A stretch of 64,000 nucleotides of DNA from Paramyrothecium sp. XJ0827 (lineage: Eukaryota; Ascomycota; Sordariomycetes; Hypocreales; Stachybotryaceae): NCBI GenBank assembly GCA_020881915.1, contig JAJFPB010000005.1, positions 558,001 through 622,000 on the forward strand. The letters are read 5' to 3'. The position numbers and the translations under genes were made by a program. The notes below the pieces were generated by a model. The model saw nothing but the letters and a program-made list of their open reading frames with translations. It made no database searches and had not been told where the DNA came from. Each line of letters opens with the position of its first letter. The stretch's first letter is position 1. Shown here piece by piece: positions 32,940 through 44,600 of this stretch.

Positions 32940-34112
32940 AGGAAGGGAAATCTGCCCCGGGGAGTAGGAGGACGAGAAGATGGATGATTAGAGTTAGAGA
33001 CGAGATGGAGGCCGCTTATATACCCGTATGGTCACCAAGGAGGGTCCCTTTTTTTCCTGCTTTTCTTTCTGCAATAGGTATGGAATCCTCCTCGAACCCT
33101 GTCTTCTCATTACATCATGTGTTGTCCTCCTCATGCTAATGATAGAATTAAGGGTAGACGGATTACCCGCGTACCCACGTACTGCAACCTACCCCCATGA
33201 AATGGTGTTGTGGTCAGCCGTGTCCGGGGCCCAGACCAAGGAGGAGGCGTGGGGGAGGGTTTTGGGTCCAACCAATGAAGATCCCCCGTGTCAAGCGATC
33301 GGGCCTTGTAGCTAGACCTCTCTTCCATAACTTATACCAGTGATTATACCACTGCGCGCAGAGTTTCCTATCCCGGCTTGTGAGTTTTACAACAACAACT
33401 GCCGTTGTATTTTGCTGTTTCTCGGGGACACTAGGGTTCAAGATGAGGTCCTGGACAGGATCAGCGAAGGGCGGTGACGGGTCTGCAGAGCGCACGGCAT
33501 ACAGTACAGAGATGCGAGCAGATCCTTAATTCTTACAGAGACGGGACCGGGGCATGCCCATTCGACACGGTGCATCCTACGCATACTCTAGTCCTGATCG
33601 GGTTACCAATTCCCCATTGGCTCCATGTCCCAAGCTACTCCACCTCGAGGTGTTGCGAGAAAGACTTCACAGCAGCCATCATTGGCCAGCGGGCCCGGCT
33701 AGGCTGGGATGAAGCTACCTTTACAGATCCGACCTTATTGAACGCTGTTCTCACAACTCAAACAAAACCTCGGACCTAGACATGCCAAAGTCCGAGAGCA
33801 CACAGGATGCCGGGAATAGCTTCAGTCGCTGGGTTTTGGCTTCCACCATTGTCCGATAAGTCCGTCTGACGCGGAGGGGGGACGACAGTGTGAGAGAATG
33901 AATGACGCGCGCGCACTCGTGCTGGCCCTGAAGGCTATGAGCTTGCCCTGCCTTCATGAGGGTATAAAGCTTGATGCGACACGCCCGCTGTTGGACGTTG
34001 AAGCTCGTTCCCAAAACAAGCACGAACAAGAAACACTTCACTTGCTTACCTCTCGCGAACTTCTCGACCTTGTGAAGGACATTGCATCGATACACTCTCA
34101 GCAGGCAACACA
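32940..34112. other. Intergenic, promoter of the SDR gene
   Basis: No gene is supported. A TATA-like element lies at 33963-33968, 150 nt before the next ATG. Short frames only. Confidence 0.5.
33963..33968 (+). promoter_or_regulatory. TATA box of the SDR gene
   Basis: TATAAA within GGGTATAAAGC, 150 nt upstream of the ATG at 34113 and correctly oriented. Confidence 0.5.
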
Positions 34113-35255
34113 ATGACGGGCACGACGTACCCTCAGTTCAACGACCAGACCGAGGGCCTCGAGGTCGCCAAGGCGTTCGCCGACCAGGTCCGGGGCAGGA
34201 CGATCGTCGTGACCGGCGTCAACCGCCAGGGCATTGGGTACACCACCGCCGAGGCCTTTGTACGTGAACGCAAGCTGCCCCCTGCCCGCTCGATCCCATA
34301 ACTAACCGCCCCCGTCGCAAAGGCCTCGCAGTCCCCCGCCCGCGTCATCCTCGCGGGCCGCACCCCGGCCAAGGTGCAGGAGAGCATCGACGCCCTCCGC
34401 GCGTCCTACCCGGACGTCGACTACCGCTTCTTGCGCGTCGACCTGTCGAGCCACCGGTCGGTCCGCGCGGCGGCGGCCGAGCTCCTGTCGTGGGACGACG
34501 TGCCTGCCGTGGACATCCTCGTCAACAGCGGGGCCGTCATGGCGCTGCCGGAGCGCACCATCAGCGAGGACGGCATCGAGATGCACTTTGCGACGAACCA
34601 CGTCGGGCACTTCCTGCTGACGTGCCTCATCATGCCGAAGCTGATCAAGGCCGCCGAGGCGAGCCCCCGGGGCGCCACGCGCATCGTCAACGTGTCGGCG
34701 CTGTCGCCGACCATGGCGGCCATGCGGTGGAGCGACATCAACTTCGAGACGAAGAGCAGGGACCTGCCCGAGGCGGAGCGGCCGAGCTACGAGGTGCTCC
34801 GGGCGTGGGGCGTGGCGGACCCGGAGAACGAGGCCTACATCCCGCTCGAGGGCTACAACCAGAGCAAGGTGGCCAACCTGCTCTTCAGCATCGCCGCCAC
34901 GCGGCGGCTGTACGCGCGGCACGGCATCCTCAGCCTGGCCGTGCACCCGGGCATCATCCAGACGGAGCTCACGCGCGACTTCTCGGCGGGCACGCTGGCG
35001 GCCGTCGACAGCATGCACGGCGCGGGCGTCATCGCCTTCCGCAGCCTCGGGGCCGGCTCCGCGACCAGCCTCGTCGCCGCGCTGGACCCGGCGCTGGGGC
35101 CCGGCGAGACCCGCGACGGCAGGGAGAACCAAGGCGCGTACCTCGCCGACTGCCAGGTCAGCGACAGGGCCAGGCCGCTGGCGCAGTCGAGCGAGGAGGC
35201 GGAGCGGCTGTGGAAGCTGTCCGAGGAGCTGGTCAAGCAGGAGTTTTCGTGGTGA
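34113..35255 (+). CDS. Short-chain dehydrogenase/reductase (retinol dehydrogenase/WWOX-like)
   Basis: Two exons, 34113-34259 and 34323-35255, joined in phase 0 (GTACGT...CGCAAAG), give 359 residues. The cofactor loop TGVNRQGIGYTTAEAF (about 34-49) is the T-G-x3-G-x-G of classical SDRs; the intron splits just after it. The second exon continues with VILAGRT (Arg suggests NADP preference), VDILVNSGAV (the N-x-A-G variant), VNVSALSP (catalytic Ser) and the active site YNQSK. A long insert before the active site (WSDINFETKSRDLP onward) is typical of the retinol-dehydrogenase-like fungal SDRs. It probably oxidises or reduces a lipophilic alcohol or ketone; the substrate is unknown. It shares orientation with the NmrA-like gene, but the 1.2-kb spacer with its own TATA box speaks for separate transcription. 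GC content is high at third positions. Confidence 0.9.
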
Positions 35256-35797
35256 GCAGATGGGTGGAAGAGGAAATGGGGTGGGAAGGATGGTGTTGCA
35301 GGTACTCGGTAGAAGCTCGTAGTTATATGTACCGAGGTGAAATGCACCGGCTCCTTGTGGTGCGTGCCATCATGGATGGCGAGGGACCGTTTCGGGCACA
35401 CTACTTGCAAAGTGAACAGTATTTACATGAACAAGTCATGAATAAACCAAAGCTTTGATAAAAGTCCCATAATTCTACGAGACCGTTGTTTTCATGTCAC
35501 TTGAAGAAGGGCATCATCCTCTTACACTGACCTCGCTGCAAGCCCAAACGCCGGGAAAAGCTCGGCAACTCAACCCCCGGCTTCTCGGGCCCCCGACCAC
35601 CCAAAGGTCCCGGACGATGACATATCCAATTAGTTTCCCATCATTCATCAGCAAAAGCTCCGCCAGAGCTACCCGCAAATTCTCCGTTTCCCGCTGCACC
35701 GCGAACCGTTCGACGCCAATTCGAGCTCGACGACCAACACGGGCACCGGCTTTCTTTTCACCTGTATCAACAATACCGCAAAACTATTTTCTTGACC
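35256..35797. other. Intergenic, BolA3 promoter and leader
   Basis: It holds the 3' UTR of the SDR gene and the promoter of the BolA gene. No other feature is seen. Confidence 0.5.
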
Positions 35798-36238
35798 ATG
35801 ATCTGCAACACCTGCCGCGCCGCAATGCGCCTCCGCCTCCCCTTCACCACCCGCCTCACCACCGCCCTCCCGCGAGCTGCTCGCCAGCACCGCGCCGCCT
35901 CACCCTCCCTTGTCTCGCGCAGCCTCCCGCAAGCCGGCGCCCGCCTCTACTCCTCCGCGCCGAGCCCCGCGGCGGCCGCGGCGCCCGACGCCCCCTCCAT
36001 GACGGAGGCCGAGTCGGCCATCGCCGACGTGCTCGCCGAGAAGCTGTCGCCGACGGAGCTGCTCGTGCAGGACGTCTCGGGCGGGTGCGGCAGCATGTAC
36101 GCCATCGAGATCGCGTCGCCCGCCTTCCGCGGCCAGTCCATCCTCAAGCAGCAGCGGCTGGTCAACGCCGCGCTCGGCGACATGGTCAAGGCCTGGCACG
36201 GCGTGCAGATCCGGACAAAGGTGCCGCCCGAGGCGTAA
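35798..36238 (+). CDS. BOL3: Mitochondrial BolA-like protein (BolA3/Bol3 type)
   Basis: Single exon of 146 residues from the ATG at 35798. Residues 1-52 are rich in Arg, Ala, Ser and Leu with no acidic residue, a convincing mitochondrial presequence that ends near RLYSSAP. Residues 68-145 form a BolA domain: SGGCGSMYAIEI places the loop Cys97 where BolA3 proteins carry an iron-sulfur ligand, and the helix-turn end WHGVQIRTK supplies the conserved His134. In yeast and man, Bol3 works with Nfu1 and Grx5 to hand 4Fe-4S clusters to mitochondrial enzymes such as lipoate synthase. Length and layout agree with the family. The stop is 332 nt from the 3' end of the tRNA-Tyr on the other strand. Confidence 0.92.
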   Translation: MICNTCRAAMRLRLPFTTRLTTALPRAARQHRAASPSLVSRSLPQAGARLYSSAPSPAAAAAPDAPSMTEAESAIADVLAEKLSPTELLVQDVSGGCGSMYAIEIASPAFRGQSILKQQRLVNAALGDMVKAWHGVQIRTKVPPEA

Positions 36239-36549
36239 GAGAAGGGAGGGAACGCAGCCGAGCGGGGAGGGGAGCAGACAAGAGAAAGAAAGGGAACATA
36301 CTACTTGGGAGAGTCGTCAATTCTCATTGTACAAAAACTTCTTAGGTTGAGTGAAGCGGAAGCCGAAAGGGCTGCATGGGCGAATGACGCTGGTTAGAGT
36401 CTCCGCGCATCTGGGTTATGACGTGGTTGTACAGTACTGTAACAGATTTCCATCTCCAACGAACTTGAAAATACAATAATGTAGCTTGGAACACTGAGAG
36501 TATAGATACATCTTTACTTGATAAGATTGACCAAAAAGTGCAGGCATCA
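36239..36549. other. 3' region of BOL3, no supported gene
   Basis: Purine-rich 3' UTR-like sequence followed by AT-richer DNA up to the tRNA terminator. No other feature is seen. Confidence 0.5.
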
Positions 36550-36569
36550 AAAAAACAAAAAAAAGAAAC
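36550..36569 (-). terminator. RNA polymerase III terminator of the tRNA gene
   Basis: Immediately after the 3' end of the tRNA, the minus strand reads GTTTC followed by runs of eight and six T separated by one G. This is a strong pol III stop signal. Confidence 0.8.
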
Positions 36570-36570
36570 T

Positions 36571-36657
36571 CTCCCCGACCGGAGTCGAGCCGGTGACCTT
36601 CAGGTTTGAAATTAGACAATTACAGCCCGACGTGATAACCAACTACACCACAGGGAG
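36571..36657 (-). tRNA. tRNA-Tyr (GTA) with 14-nt intron
   Basis: The minus strand folds as a full cloverleaf. The acceptor stem is CTCCCTG with CGGGGAG (first pair C-G, the tyrosine hallmark). The D-arm is GTGTAGTTGGTTATCAC, the anticodon stem TCGGG with CCTGA, and the T-arm ACCGG-CTCGACT-CCGGT. Loop bases C-T-G-T-A-A place anticodon GTA at 34-36. A 14-nt intron (36619-36606) sits after position 37, the canonical site; eukaryotic tRNA-Tyr genes nearly always carry an intron there. CCA is not encoded. Confidence 0.95.
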
Positions 36658-37043
36658 TGATTTTCGATGTCTCACTTTCCAATTAGTTTAGTCTATCAAG
36701 ACTTGCTCCACTCATTTACCGTGGATCGCTTCGTGAGCACTCCAATAACAGCCACACTCATTGTCCGCTGATGCTCTTCAGCCATCGTCACCGGTGAGCT
36801 GCCAGATGAGCATGTTTTTCTTCACAATGGCTCATAGCAAGTTGCTTTTACTTCATATTTCAACTTTGAAGATTATGTAACTGCCCTTCAAGTTCACTCC
36901 ATTCTGCTCTCCAGGAACAAGCACATCTTAGCATCGGCATCTAGTTTCCCATCTCCCATCTCATGCAACCTCTCACACGCATTTTCTCTCTCCATCCTCC
37001 GTCCCTCCAACACCTCGCCAAAGCCAACCACCATCCCCAATCC
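36658..37043. other. Intergenic between the tRNA and the secreted-protein gene
   Basis: It holds the 5' flank of the tRNA and the 3' UTR of the next minus-strand gene. Nothing else is seen. Confidence 0.5.
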
Positions 37044-37661
37044 TCAAAGTACTGCCTCCAGCCCTATCCTCCGCAACCCCCCGTCCCCAGCGCTTCCCTC
37101 CCCCGGCGTCCTCCACGTCACCCGGAACGTGCCCTCGCGGCCCGTCGGCTCCAGGTAGAACGGCGGGCTCGTCGTCGCCTCGCTGCCCCGCGGCAGCATC
37201 AGCCGCCCGTAGCGCAGCCACTCGTCCGCCCACCCCTCCGTCGGCGCGTCCTCGCCCGGCTGCACGATCGCCACCGCGTCCGTCGCCCCGGGCGCGGTGT
37301 TCACGGCGAGGTAGCTCCCCGGCGCGAGGTCCGCCTCCGTCGCCGGCGGCACGGGGCCGACCAGCGCGCGGGGCAGGCCGCCGGTCCAGTCCGGGACTGT
37401 GGCAGGGTCAGCCGGGATGTTGCACACAACCGCCACACAGAGATAGCAACACGCAAAAAGCAAAGGCATCCTTCACGTACTGGTAAAATTCAGCGCCTTC
37501 TCCACCCCCTCAGGCACCAGCGCTCCCACGAACAGGTTCCCGTCGCCGTACCACGTGCGCACCTGCGAGTTGCCGCCAAAGTTGGCCACGACCCGGAAGT
37601 TCTGGGCGGCCGCCGTCGACGCCGTCGCGAGGGCCGCAACGGCCATGGAGTTGTAGCGCAT
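37044..37661 (-). CDS. Small secreted hypothetical protein
   Basis: Two exons, 37661-37481 and 37396-37044, joined in phase 1 (GTACGT...CCACAG), give 177 residues. The signal peptide MRYNSMAVAALATASTAAA is followed by QNFRVVANFGGNSQVRTWYG. The mature part is cysteine-free and rich in Gly, Pro and Ala, with segments such as SYLAVNTAPGATDAVAIV and GREGTFRVTW that suggest beta structure. Only one sequon (NFT) is seen, at the splice junction. I do not recognise a family. Proper start, signal, splice sites and a TATA element 140 nt upstream support a real gene. An effector-like or wall protein is conceivable but unproven. Confidence 0.7.
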
Positions 37662-38660
37662 GATGAGGTGTGGCCGGATGATAGGAAGCTTGCCCTTGTG
37701 AGGCCGTCAAAAACTAACGCAATGCTGTATTGCACGGCAGAGAAAGGTCCAACGGAGCGTAGCAGTCAACAACACTACCCACGGGGGCAGATCTTCCGAT
37801 TTATATAATTTATATATCCCCTTAAAGACTGTTCCCCTTCTCACCCGCATGGTCGATCTGTCGCCCGCCCCTGTCCCCGTCCACCAGGGCACCATCCAAT
37901 ACTTCTTACATCATCAGACAATCCGTGCCAAATCCCCATAGTAAAGCTGACCGTCGTCTAGTCACTCCTCCTAGCTGAGAGATCGTCTTCTTCCCCATGT
38001 GGCTGTAAATCCTTCCCAACGGTATTTTGCCCACCCACCTCTCGTCCCACCTGCCAAGCTCGGTCGGGGTTCCATCAAACGTTTGCCAAGTCTCCGAGAA
38101 GGAATGTCACTTTGTGCTTTATTGATTCTGTGCTGGGGAAACGTTACGTCAAGTAGATCACTACCCGTTCTACTTGGGCAAATTGTGGTCCTCGTGCTCT
38201 GTTCCGTGTGGTTGAAATACGATGGAAACCCGGCTAACTGCACGTCGCCAAGGCATGCCAGAAGAACGGCAATTAAAAATAGATTTTACCCTTCAAGGCC
38301 CCTGTCGATGTGACTTACAACCGCTGAACCCTTGTTCTTTCTTTCGCAGCTCTCTGGACGGCACGGTCACAGCCTCAAAGGTAATTATTTGAACAGTGAA
38401 AACATTCATAGCTCTCTCTAAGAACGTCTAAAAGATGGAATGAAAATATAAGCCACACTGAAGAGGAAAGTTGTAGAGCTCCAATCACTAAAACCCGACG
38501 CCCCATTTCGTACACGCCCAAGCCTTGTCCCTGCCTGTCCCAGATTTTGCTTGACCCCCAAAGCCAAAGAAAACCAGAGTCCAGAACATTAAAATAAGAC
38601 CATCAAAGCCGAAGCCAAATACATACAGTCCGCCGTATCTCGTAGCCGCCCATTGCCTGC
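37662..38660. other. Intergenic, ACC1 3' side and secreted-protein promoter
   Basis: No gene is supported. AT-rich TATA elements lie at 37801-37819. The right part should be the ACC1 3' UTR. Confidence 0.5.
37801..37807 (-). promoter_or_regulatory. TATA box of the small secreted-protein gene
   Basis: TATATAA on the minus strand 140 nt upstream of the ATG at 37661. A second TATATA follows at 37811-37816, so either could serve. Confidence 0.5.
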
Positions 38661-41600
38661 TTAACCCTGCAGGTACTTGAGGATGGCCTCCCGCTCCTCC
38701 ACGGGCATGACCCTGATCACCTCGCGGACGCCCTTCCAGCCCGCAGTCTTCTGGCCCCTCACCACCTCGGCCACCTCGCTGGCCACCTTGTCCACCTTGA
38801 GAGCCTCCACCTTCTCCGAGATGGTCTTCCTCTCCTTGTCGAACCACTCCGACACCGCCTTGTCGTCGTTCTCCCAGCCGACGATGCCCGACCAGCTCTC
38901 CAGCAGGTGCAGGTTGCGCGCGCGGAGCTCCGTCGTCTTGCTGCTCTGCGAGCCCGGCTTGGCCGCGAGCACGCTGGTGGCCATGCGCTTGAGCACCGAC
39001 TCCTCGTTGAGACGGCGGCGCAGGCGCCAGTAGAAGTAACGGCGGGCGTTGACCCACTCGAGCGAGTCGCGGATCGTGCCCTTGGCCTTCATGCGGCCGG
39101 CCCTGTCGTGCAGATCGGCGAACTGGATGGCAATCTGCGCGTAGACGGGCAGCAGCTCCTTCTCGCGCGCCGTGATCTGCTTCTTGATGCTGGCGGCATC
39201 CTCGGCCGACAGCTCGGGGTTCTCGAGCTTCTTCTTCAGGCCCGCGTAGGTAGGGTCCAAGCGGGACATCGTCTCGAGCTGCTTGTCCTTGCGGTACTTG
39301 ATACCGACAATACCCTCGGGCTCGAGCACACCACCACGGGCGTCCACGTCGGCGTACATCTCCATGGCGGTGGGGTTGATGGTGGGGTCCACCACGACCC
39401 AGGATCCACCACGCAGCTCGCCGAAGGGGGGGATGTAGACGAAGATGGGCTGCTCGTACTTGACCAGGGCGTCGACGATGAACGAGCCGTACTTGAGAAC
39501 CTCGTTGTACATGTCTCGCTGACCTCCGGAGAAGCCGCGCCAGTTGGCCAGGATCATAAGAGGCAGCTGCTCACCGTTGTTGAAGTCGTTGATGGCCTGG
39601 GCAGTCTTGAAGGCCGAGTTGGGATACCAGACACCACCAGCCTCGTTGCTAACCTGCTCCATGGAGTCGGGGTTGGCAGGGTCGGCAGGGGTGATGTTCT
39701 CGACCGTTCGGGACTCGACGGCGATGACACCCATAGGGATACCGCCGAGACGGGCACGACCGACAACGACGGTGCGGGCCCAGCCGCCGAGGGTCTCGAC
39801 GAAGGAGTTCTTGTCGAATAGACCGCTCTGGAAGCTGCCGTCTTCCTCCTCCTTGCCGCCAATCATCCACCTCACGTCGTAAGGCTGCTTCTGGGGTGGG
39901 CGGAAGGTGACATCGCGGTTCCAGTCGTCGGTGCTGGGGAAGACGGGGATGGGCCCGTTGCGCTTCTCGGGCACGAACGACATCCACTCCACAATCTTCT
40001 GTACACCGGCAAAGTCATCATCGGCGGTCATGTGGGAGACACCGTTACGGTACATGATCTGGGTACCACCGAGCTGCAAGTTAGAGGTGTAGACCTCACG
40101 ACCGAGCAGGTTGTTGAGAGCAGGGGCACCAGTAAGGATGATGGGCTGGCCTTCAATCTGGACAGCACGCTGGCCGAGACGGACCAGGTAGGCACCGATA
40201 CCTAAAACATGTTAATAATTATTACTTAATCAGAGAGGGAGACAACGTACCAACTGATCGGCAGGTAACCAGCGTTACCGTGAAGATGTCGTTGTAGGCC
40301 CTGCTAGTGGCACCGGCAATAAGACCAGATCCCCTCAGGCACTCGACACCGAGACCGTCCTCCTGGCCGACAACGGTGACGATCTTGTGGCGCTTCTCGC
40401 CGTCCTCCGAGATCTCCTCGGTAATGACGCTGTCCTTGAAGCGGTCCTTGGCCTCGTCGTCCAGGTACAGGTAGCGGAAACCAGCGTCCTGCTTGGCAGG
40501 GTCGTTCCAGGCAACCTTGAAGTGAGGCATGAGCTCCTCGGCGAGACCCAGGCGGGCACCGGAGTTGGCAGACAGGTAGATGCGAGGAATGCCCAGCTTG
40601 CGAGCGAGCTCGGTGCACTTGTAGAAGAAGTTATCTTCCTTGGGACCGAACGAACCAATCTTGTAGGTGATATCGTTGGCAACGACGATGAAGCGACGAC
40701 CCTCGGGATACTCGGGGGTGCGAGCGCGGAAGATCCATCCAACCATACCGCAGGTGTTGGTTCCGGGCTCACGGTTCACCTCATCGAGGTTGTCCTTGTC
40801 ATCAAGCACAAGCTCGGTGTAGGTGAGGCACTCGCCAACCTTGGGTTGGTACGAGGCCAGACCAGGCTGGTTCTTGACGGCCTTGCCCCAGCTGTTCTGG
40901 ATGGCCTGGCGGAAGAGCTCGGGGAAGTCATAGACGTACTGGGTGCCCATGAGGTGGGCCTTGTACCGCTTAGGCTGCAACCAGTTCTTGGTGGCGTAGG
41001 GCGTAGAGACGGAGAGCAAGTGAAGAGGACCCTTCTCCTTGGTGCCACCAATGCTGTGGAAGACCCACTCGCCCTTGTCCGACTTGCGCTCGGCGTACAT
41101 GTCAACATCGACAACGTACCCGGAGGTGTTGGTGATGACGACACGCAGAGGGTAGGGCATGCTGGTCTGAGGATCCGTGCAGATGATGCGAATCTCCACC
41201 TGGGAAACACGCAGGCGCCAGGCGCGGACGCCGAAGCGGTCGAGGAAACCCTGCAGACTGCTCTCGACCTCCTGGGGCTCGAGCTGGAACACAGGAGTAA
41301 AGTTCATGAAGATGTGGTTAAGATCGGAGTTGTTGCCGCCAATAATCTCGAGAGCATCGAAGATGTCGTTGATGACACGATCGGCCTCGGAGATGAGGTA
41401 CTCAGCGGTGGGGATCTCGTCACGGAGACGGCCAGGTCGGATGACGGCACGAGTAAAGTATCGCTGATCCCTGTCAACGGCCTTGCCTTCAGCCCGGTAC
41501 ACGTGAATGTTCTTGTTCTCCGTGAAGACAGGCTTGATGTTGAACTTGCTGAGGCGGGCAAGCTCAAGCTGGAAGGCCAGAGCGGGCTCGTTGTGACGAA

Positions 41601-44600
41601 TGCTGTCATCCTCAATGTATTCGGGTCCGCGGAAGGTGTAGTATCCGGGGTACGAGCCGTCAGTGTGGCCGCAGATGAAGGTCAGACGCCTGACGCCGCG
41701 GGCGAGAAGCTCGCTCTTGAAATGGTGGACCAGGGGCTCGATGCGGGACAGGATGTCCTCATCATCGCTACTCTCGGTGTTCTGGATGGCCACGTTGATA
41801 ACGGCAGAAAGCTCATCAGAGTCCTTCTTGCCTGCATCCTTCTTAAGAGCTGCCGTGGGCTTGCGCTTGCCAGAGAGGTCAGCCAGGAGGTTGGTACCGC
41901 TGTTCTGCTTCGTCTGCTTGTTGTGGAAGGCAATTGTCTCGAGGGCCTTCTGGATCAGCTCCTCAGCATCGTCAATGTACATACAAGGGACGATGATGCC
42001 CTTGCGGACGGGCTCCTCCTCCCACTTGTTGGTCAGGTAGGACATGTCGCTGATGGAGTAGATACGCTTCATGCCCTGCTCCAACGCGCCGCTGGGTGTG
42101 CCGGGAGTGGAGGGAGCGGCAGACTGGATGGGGAGACCGAACTCGGACTGGCCAATTTTGCGCAGCTGGAAGTCCCAGGACAAGAACTGGGGCGAGTCGG
42201 CCTCGTCGGTGTGGTATTCAATCGTCTTCAGGATGTAAGCACGGTAGGCACGACGAATGTAGACCTCAAGCGCGGCCAGAGCAACCCATGGGTCGTCATG
42301 AGCAAAGAAGAGGGTGAGCACGTCAAAGACAGTGTACTTGGAGTCGACAACCTCCTTGATGATGTCCAGGCTAGGCTCTCGGTGGTCCCAGCCGGTCTCG
42401 CCGTAGCGGGACTCGACAACCGAGGTGCGCAGGATGTGCTCCATCTGCGCGGTTCGCTCCTCCAGCGAAGGCAGAGAGCACTGGATCATGATCTCACGGG
42501 CCTTGAGGGAGACCTTGGAGGTGGCTCGGGAAGACAGCTCGGTGAGCATGCGCAGGCTGTCGCGAAGGTACTTGCTAATGGGTCCAACATTAGGCTTGTT
42601 GGGGCGGTACTCATCGAGAATCGCCAGGATCAGGGAGTTCTTGGCGGCGACACGGCTGTGGGAGAGGACGGTTTGGACAACCTTGCCAATATCCTCCTTG
42701 TTCTGGTCACGCAGCTTCAGGACGACACTGTCCTCTTGAGGCTGGTTCTGGAAGAGGCTCTCCACCTCGTAATACTTCTCCAGAAGAGCCTTGATAACGG
42801 CGAGTTCGCGAACCTTCTGACCCTCGGCGTAGACATTGATGAGGGTAGTCAGAGGCTCGAGAGTGGCCTTGAGCAGATCGCCGTCGGCTCCGGGGACGTT
42901 GTCCTCGAGGAACTTGTAGAAGGCCTTGCCGAGTGCCTTTGCGGGGAAGTCGGCGTGTCGCGACTTGGCGCGGTCCACGATCTGGGTGAACTGAGCATCG
43001 AGCTTCTGAGGCATACGAGCGTGCAGAGCAGAGAACTGAGCGTTCCACTCGCTGTAAGGCAGCTCAGGGTTGCGCAGGACTTCAATCAGCTCCTTCAGAG
43101 TAGTGGCCATCAGGACCGAATTGTCGTAGCCGAGCAGGATGTTCAGCAAGATGTTATGGAGTAGAGTGAATCGCTGAGCAGGCTTGGTGCCGACGACGAC
43201 GGGGTCGCCATAGCCAGGCAGCTTGTCAACGAAGGCCTGGGCCTGCTTGACACGGCTGGGGTCATCAAGGGCCATGATACCGAGGATGTCACCAGCCTCC
43301 AGAGCGGCTCCGGGCTGCTTGATCAGCTGCACGATACCGTCCTCCTGGGCAACCAGGGGCATGTACATCTTCATGACCTCGACCTCGGCGTAGGTCTGGC
43401 CAGCACGAACGTGGGCACCGTTTTCAACGGCATACTTGACCAGCTTACCGGGGCTGGGGGTACGCAGCTGGGTAGGGTCGTTCTCCTGCTCCAGCAAGCA
43501 AGTCTTGCTGTCGACGGAGAGACGGGTGGCGCCGACCTCTTCCCTCCAGTAGACGTTATGGCTGTGCCCGTCGAGCAGGATCAGGAGACCGCCGTCGCTG
43601 AGGGCGCGGATGCCAACAGTGCACTTGGAACCGTTGATGAAGAGGTGGTAGCTGTCCGAGCTGGCGCGGGTGGCGGTGAACTTGTAGCGGAATCCCTCGT
43701 AGATGAAGTCGACGTTAAAGACAGTGCGGAGGATGTCCTTGGAGGGCACCTGACCCTTCTCAAGACCAGCCCTGTACTCGGTCAGGCAGGCCTCGCTGGC
43801 GATGTGGGCCTTGGTGGTGGCACCGCAGACGACAGCCAGCATGGGGTCGGGTCGCTCGGCGGTCAGGCGCTTGGAGATGAGCTCGTCGAGCCAGCCAGTG
43901 GAGATGGTGTTGGCCTCGAAAGCCTCCGTCTCAAGCAGCTTGATGAGGTACTCGACGGTGGTCCTGAAGTCACCACGAATGCTCAGCTCCTTGAGGGCAA
44001 CAACCATGTGCTTCCGCGACGCCGAACGGTTCTCGCCGTAGGCGAAAATGTGACCGAACTGACTGTCGGAGAAACTGTGGATTCCACCCTGGGTACCGAC
44101 GGAGAAGTAACCCCAGACATTGGAGCTACTCCTGAAGTTCAGCTCGTGCATGACACCGTTGGAAGGCTTGAAGCCCTCGCCAGGGTCCTCGGAGGTGATT
44201 CGGCAGGCCGTGCAGTGACCCTTGGACTTGGGGCGACGCTGGGTCGAGGTGGTCTCGAGCGTGAAGTCGAAGTCGATGTCGCTGTTGGTCTTAGGGTCAA
44301 CGCCGTACAGCAGGCGGATGTCACGGATCCTGTGCAGGGGCAGACCCATGGCAATCTGCAGCTGGGCGGCGGGCAGGTTGACGCCGGTGACCATTTCGGT
44401 GGTGGGATGCTCGACCTGCAGACGGGGGTTGAGCTCGAGGAAGTAGAACTTGTCGTCGGCGTGGGAGTAGAGGTACTCGACGGTACCGGCGGAGACGTAG
44501 CCGACCAGCTTTCCGAGACGGACAGCGGCGGCCTCCATCTGCCTGAAGGTGTCGGGCTTGGCGATGGTGACGGGCGCCTCCTCGATAATCTTCTGGTGTC

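Noticed and set aside
36963..37808. 281-residue plus-strand frame over the small secreted-protein gene
   Set aside because: Arg/Pro/His-rich shadow. The minus strand has a signal peptide, splice sites and a TATA box.
40387..43164. 925-residue open frame on the plus strand antisense to ACC1 (and a 515-residue one at 43411-44958)
   Set aside because: They mirror the codon bias of the acetyl-CoA carboxylase exon. The products are Val/Leu/Gly/Asp-rich with no domain, and the opposite strand is unquestionably coding.
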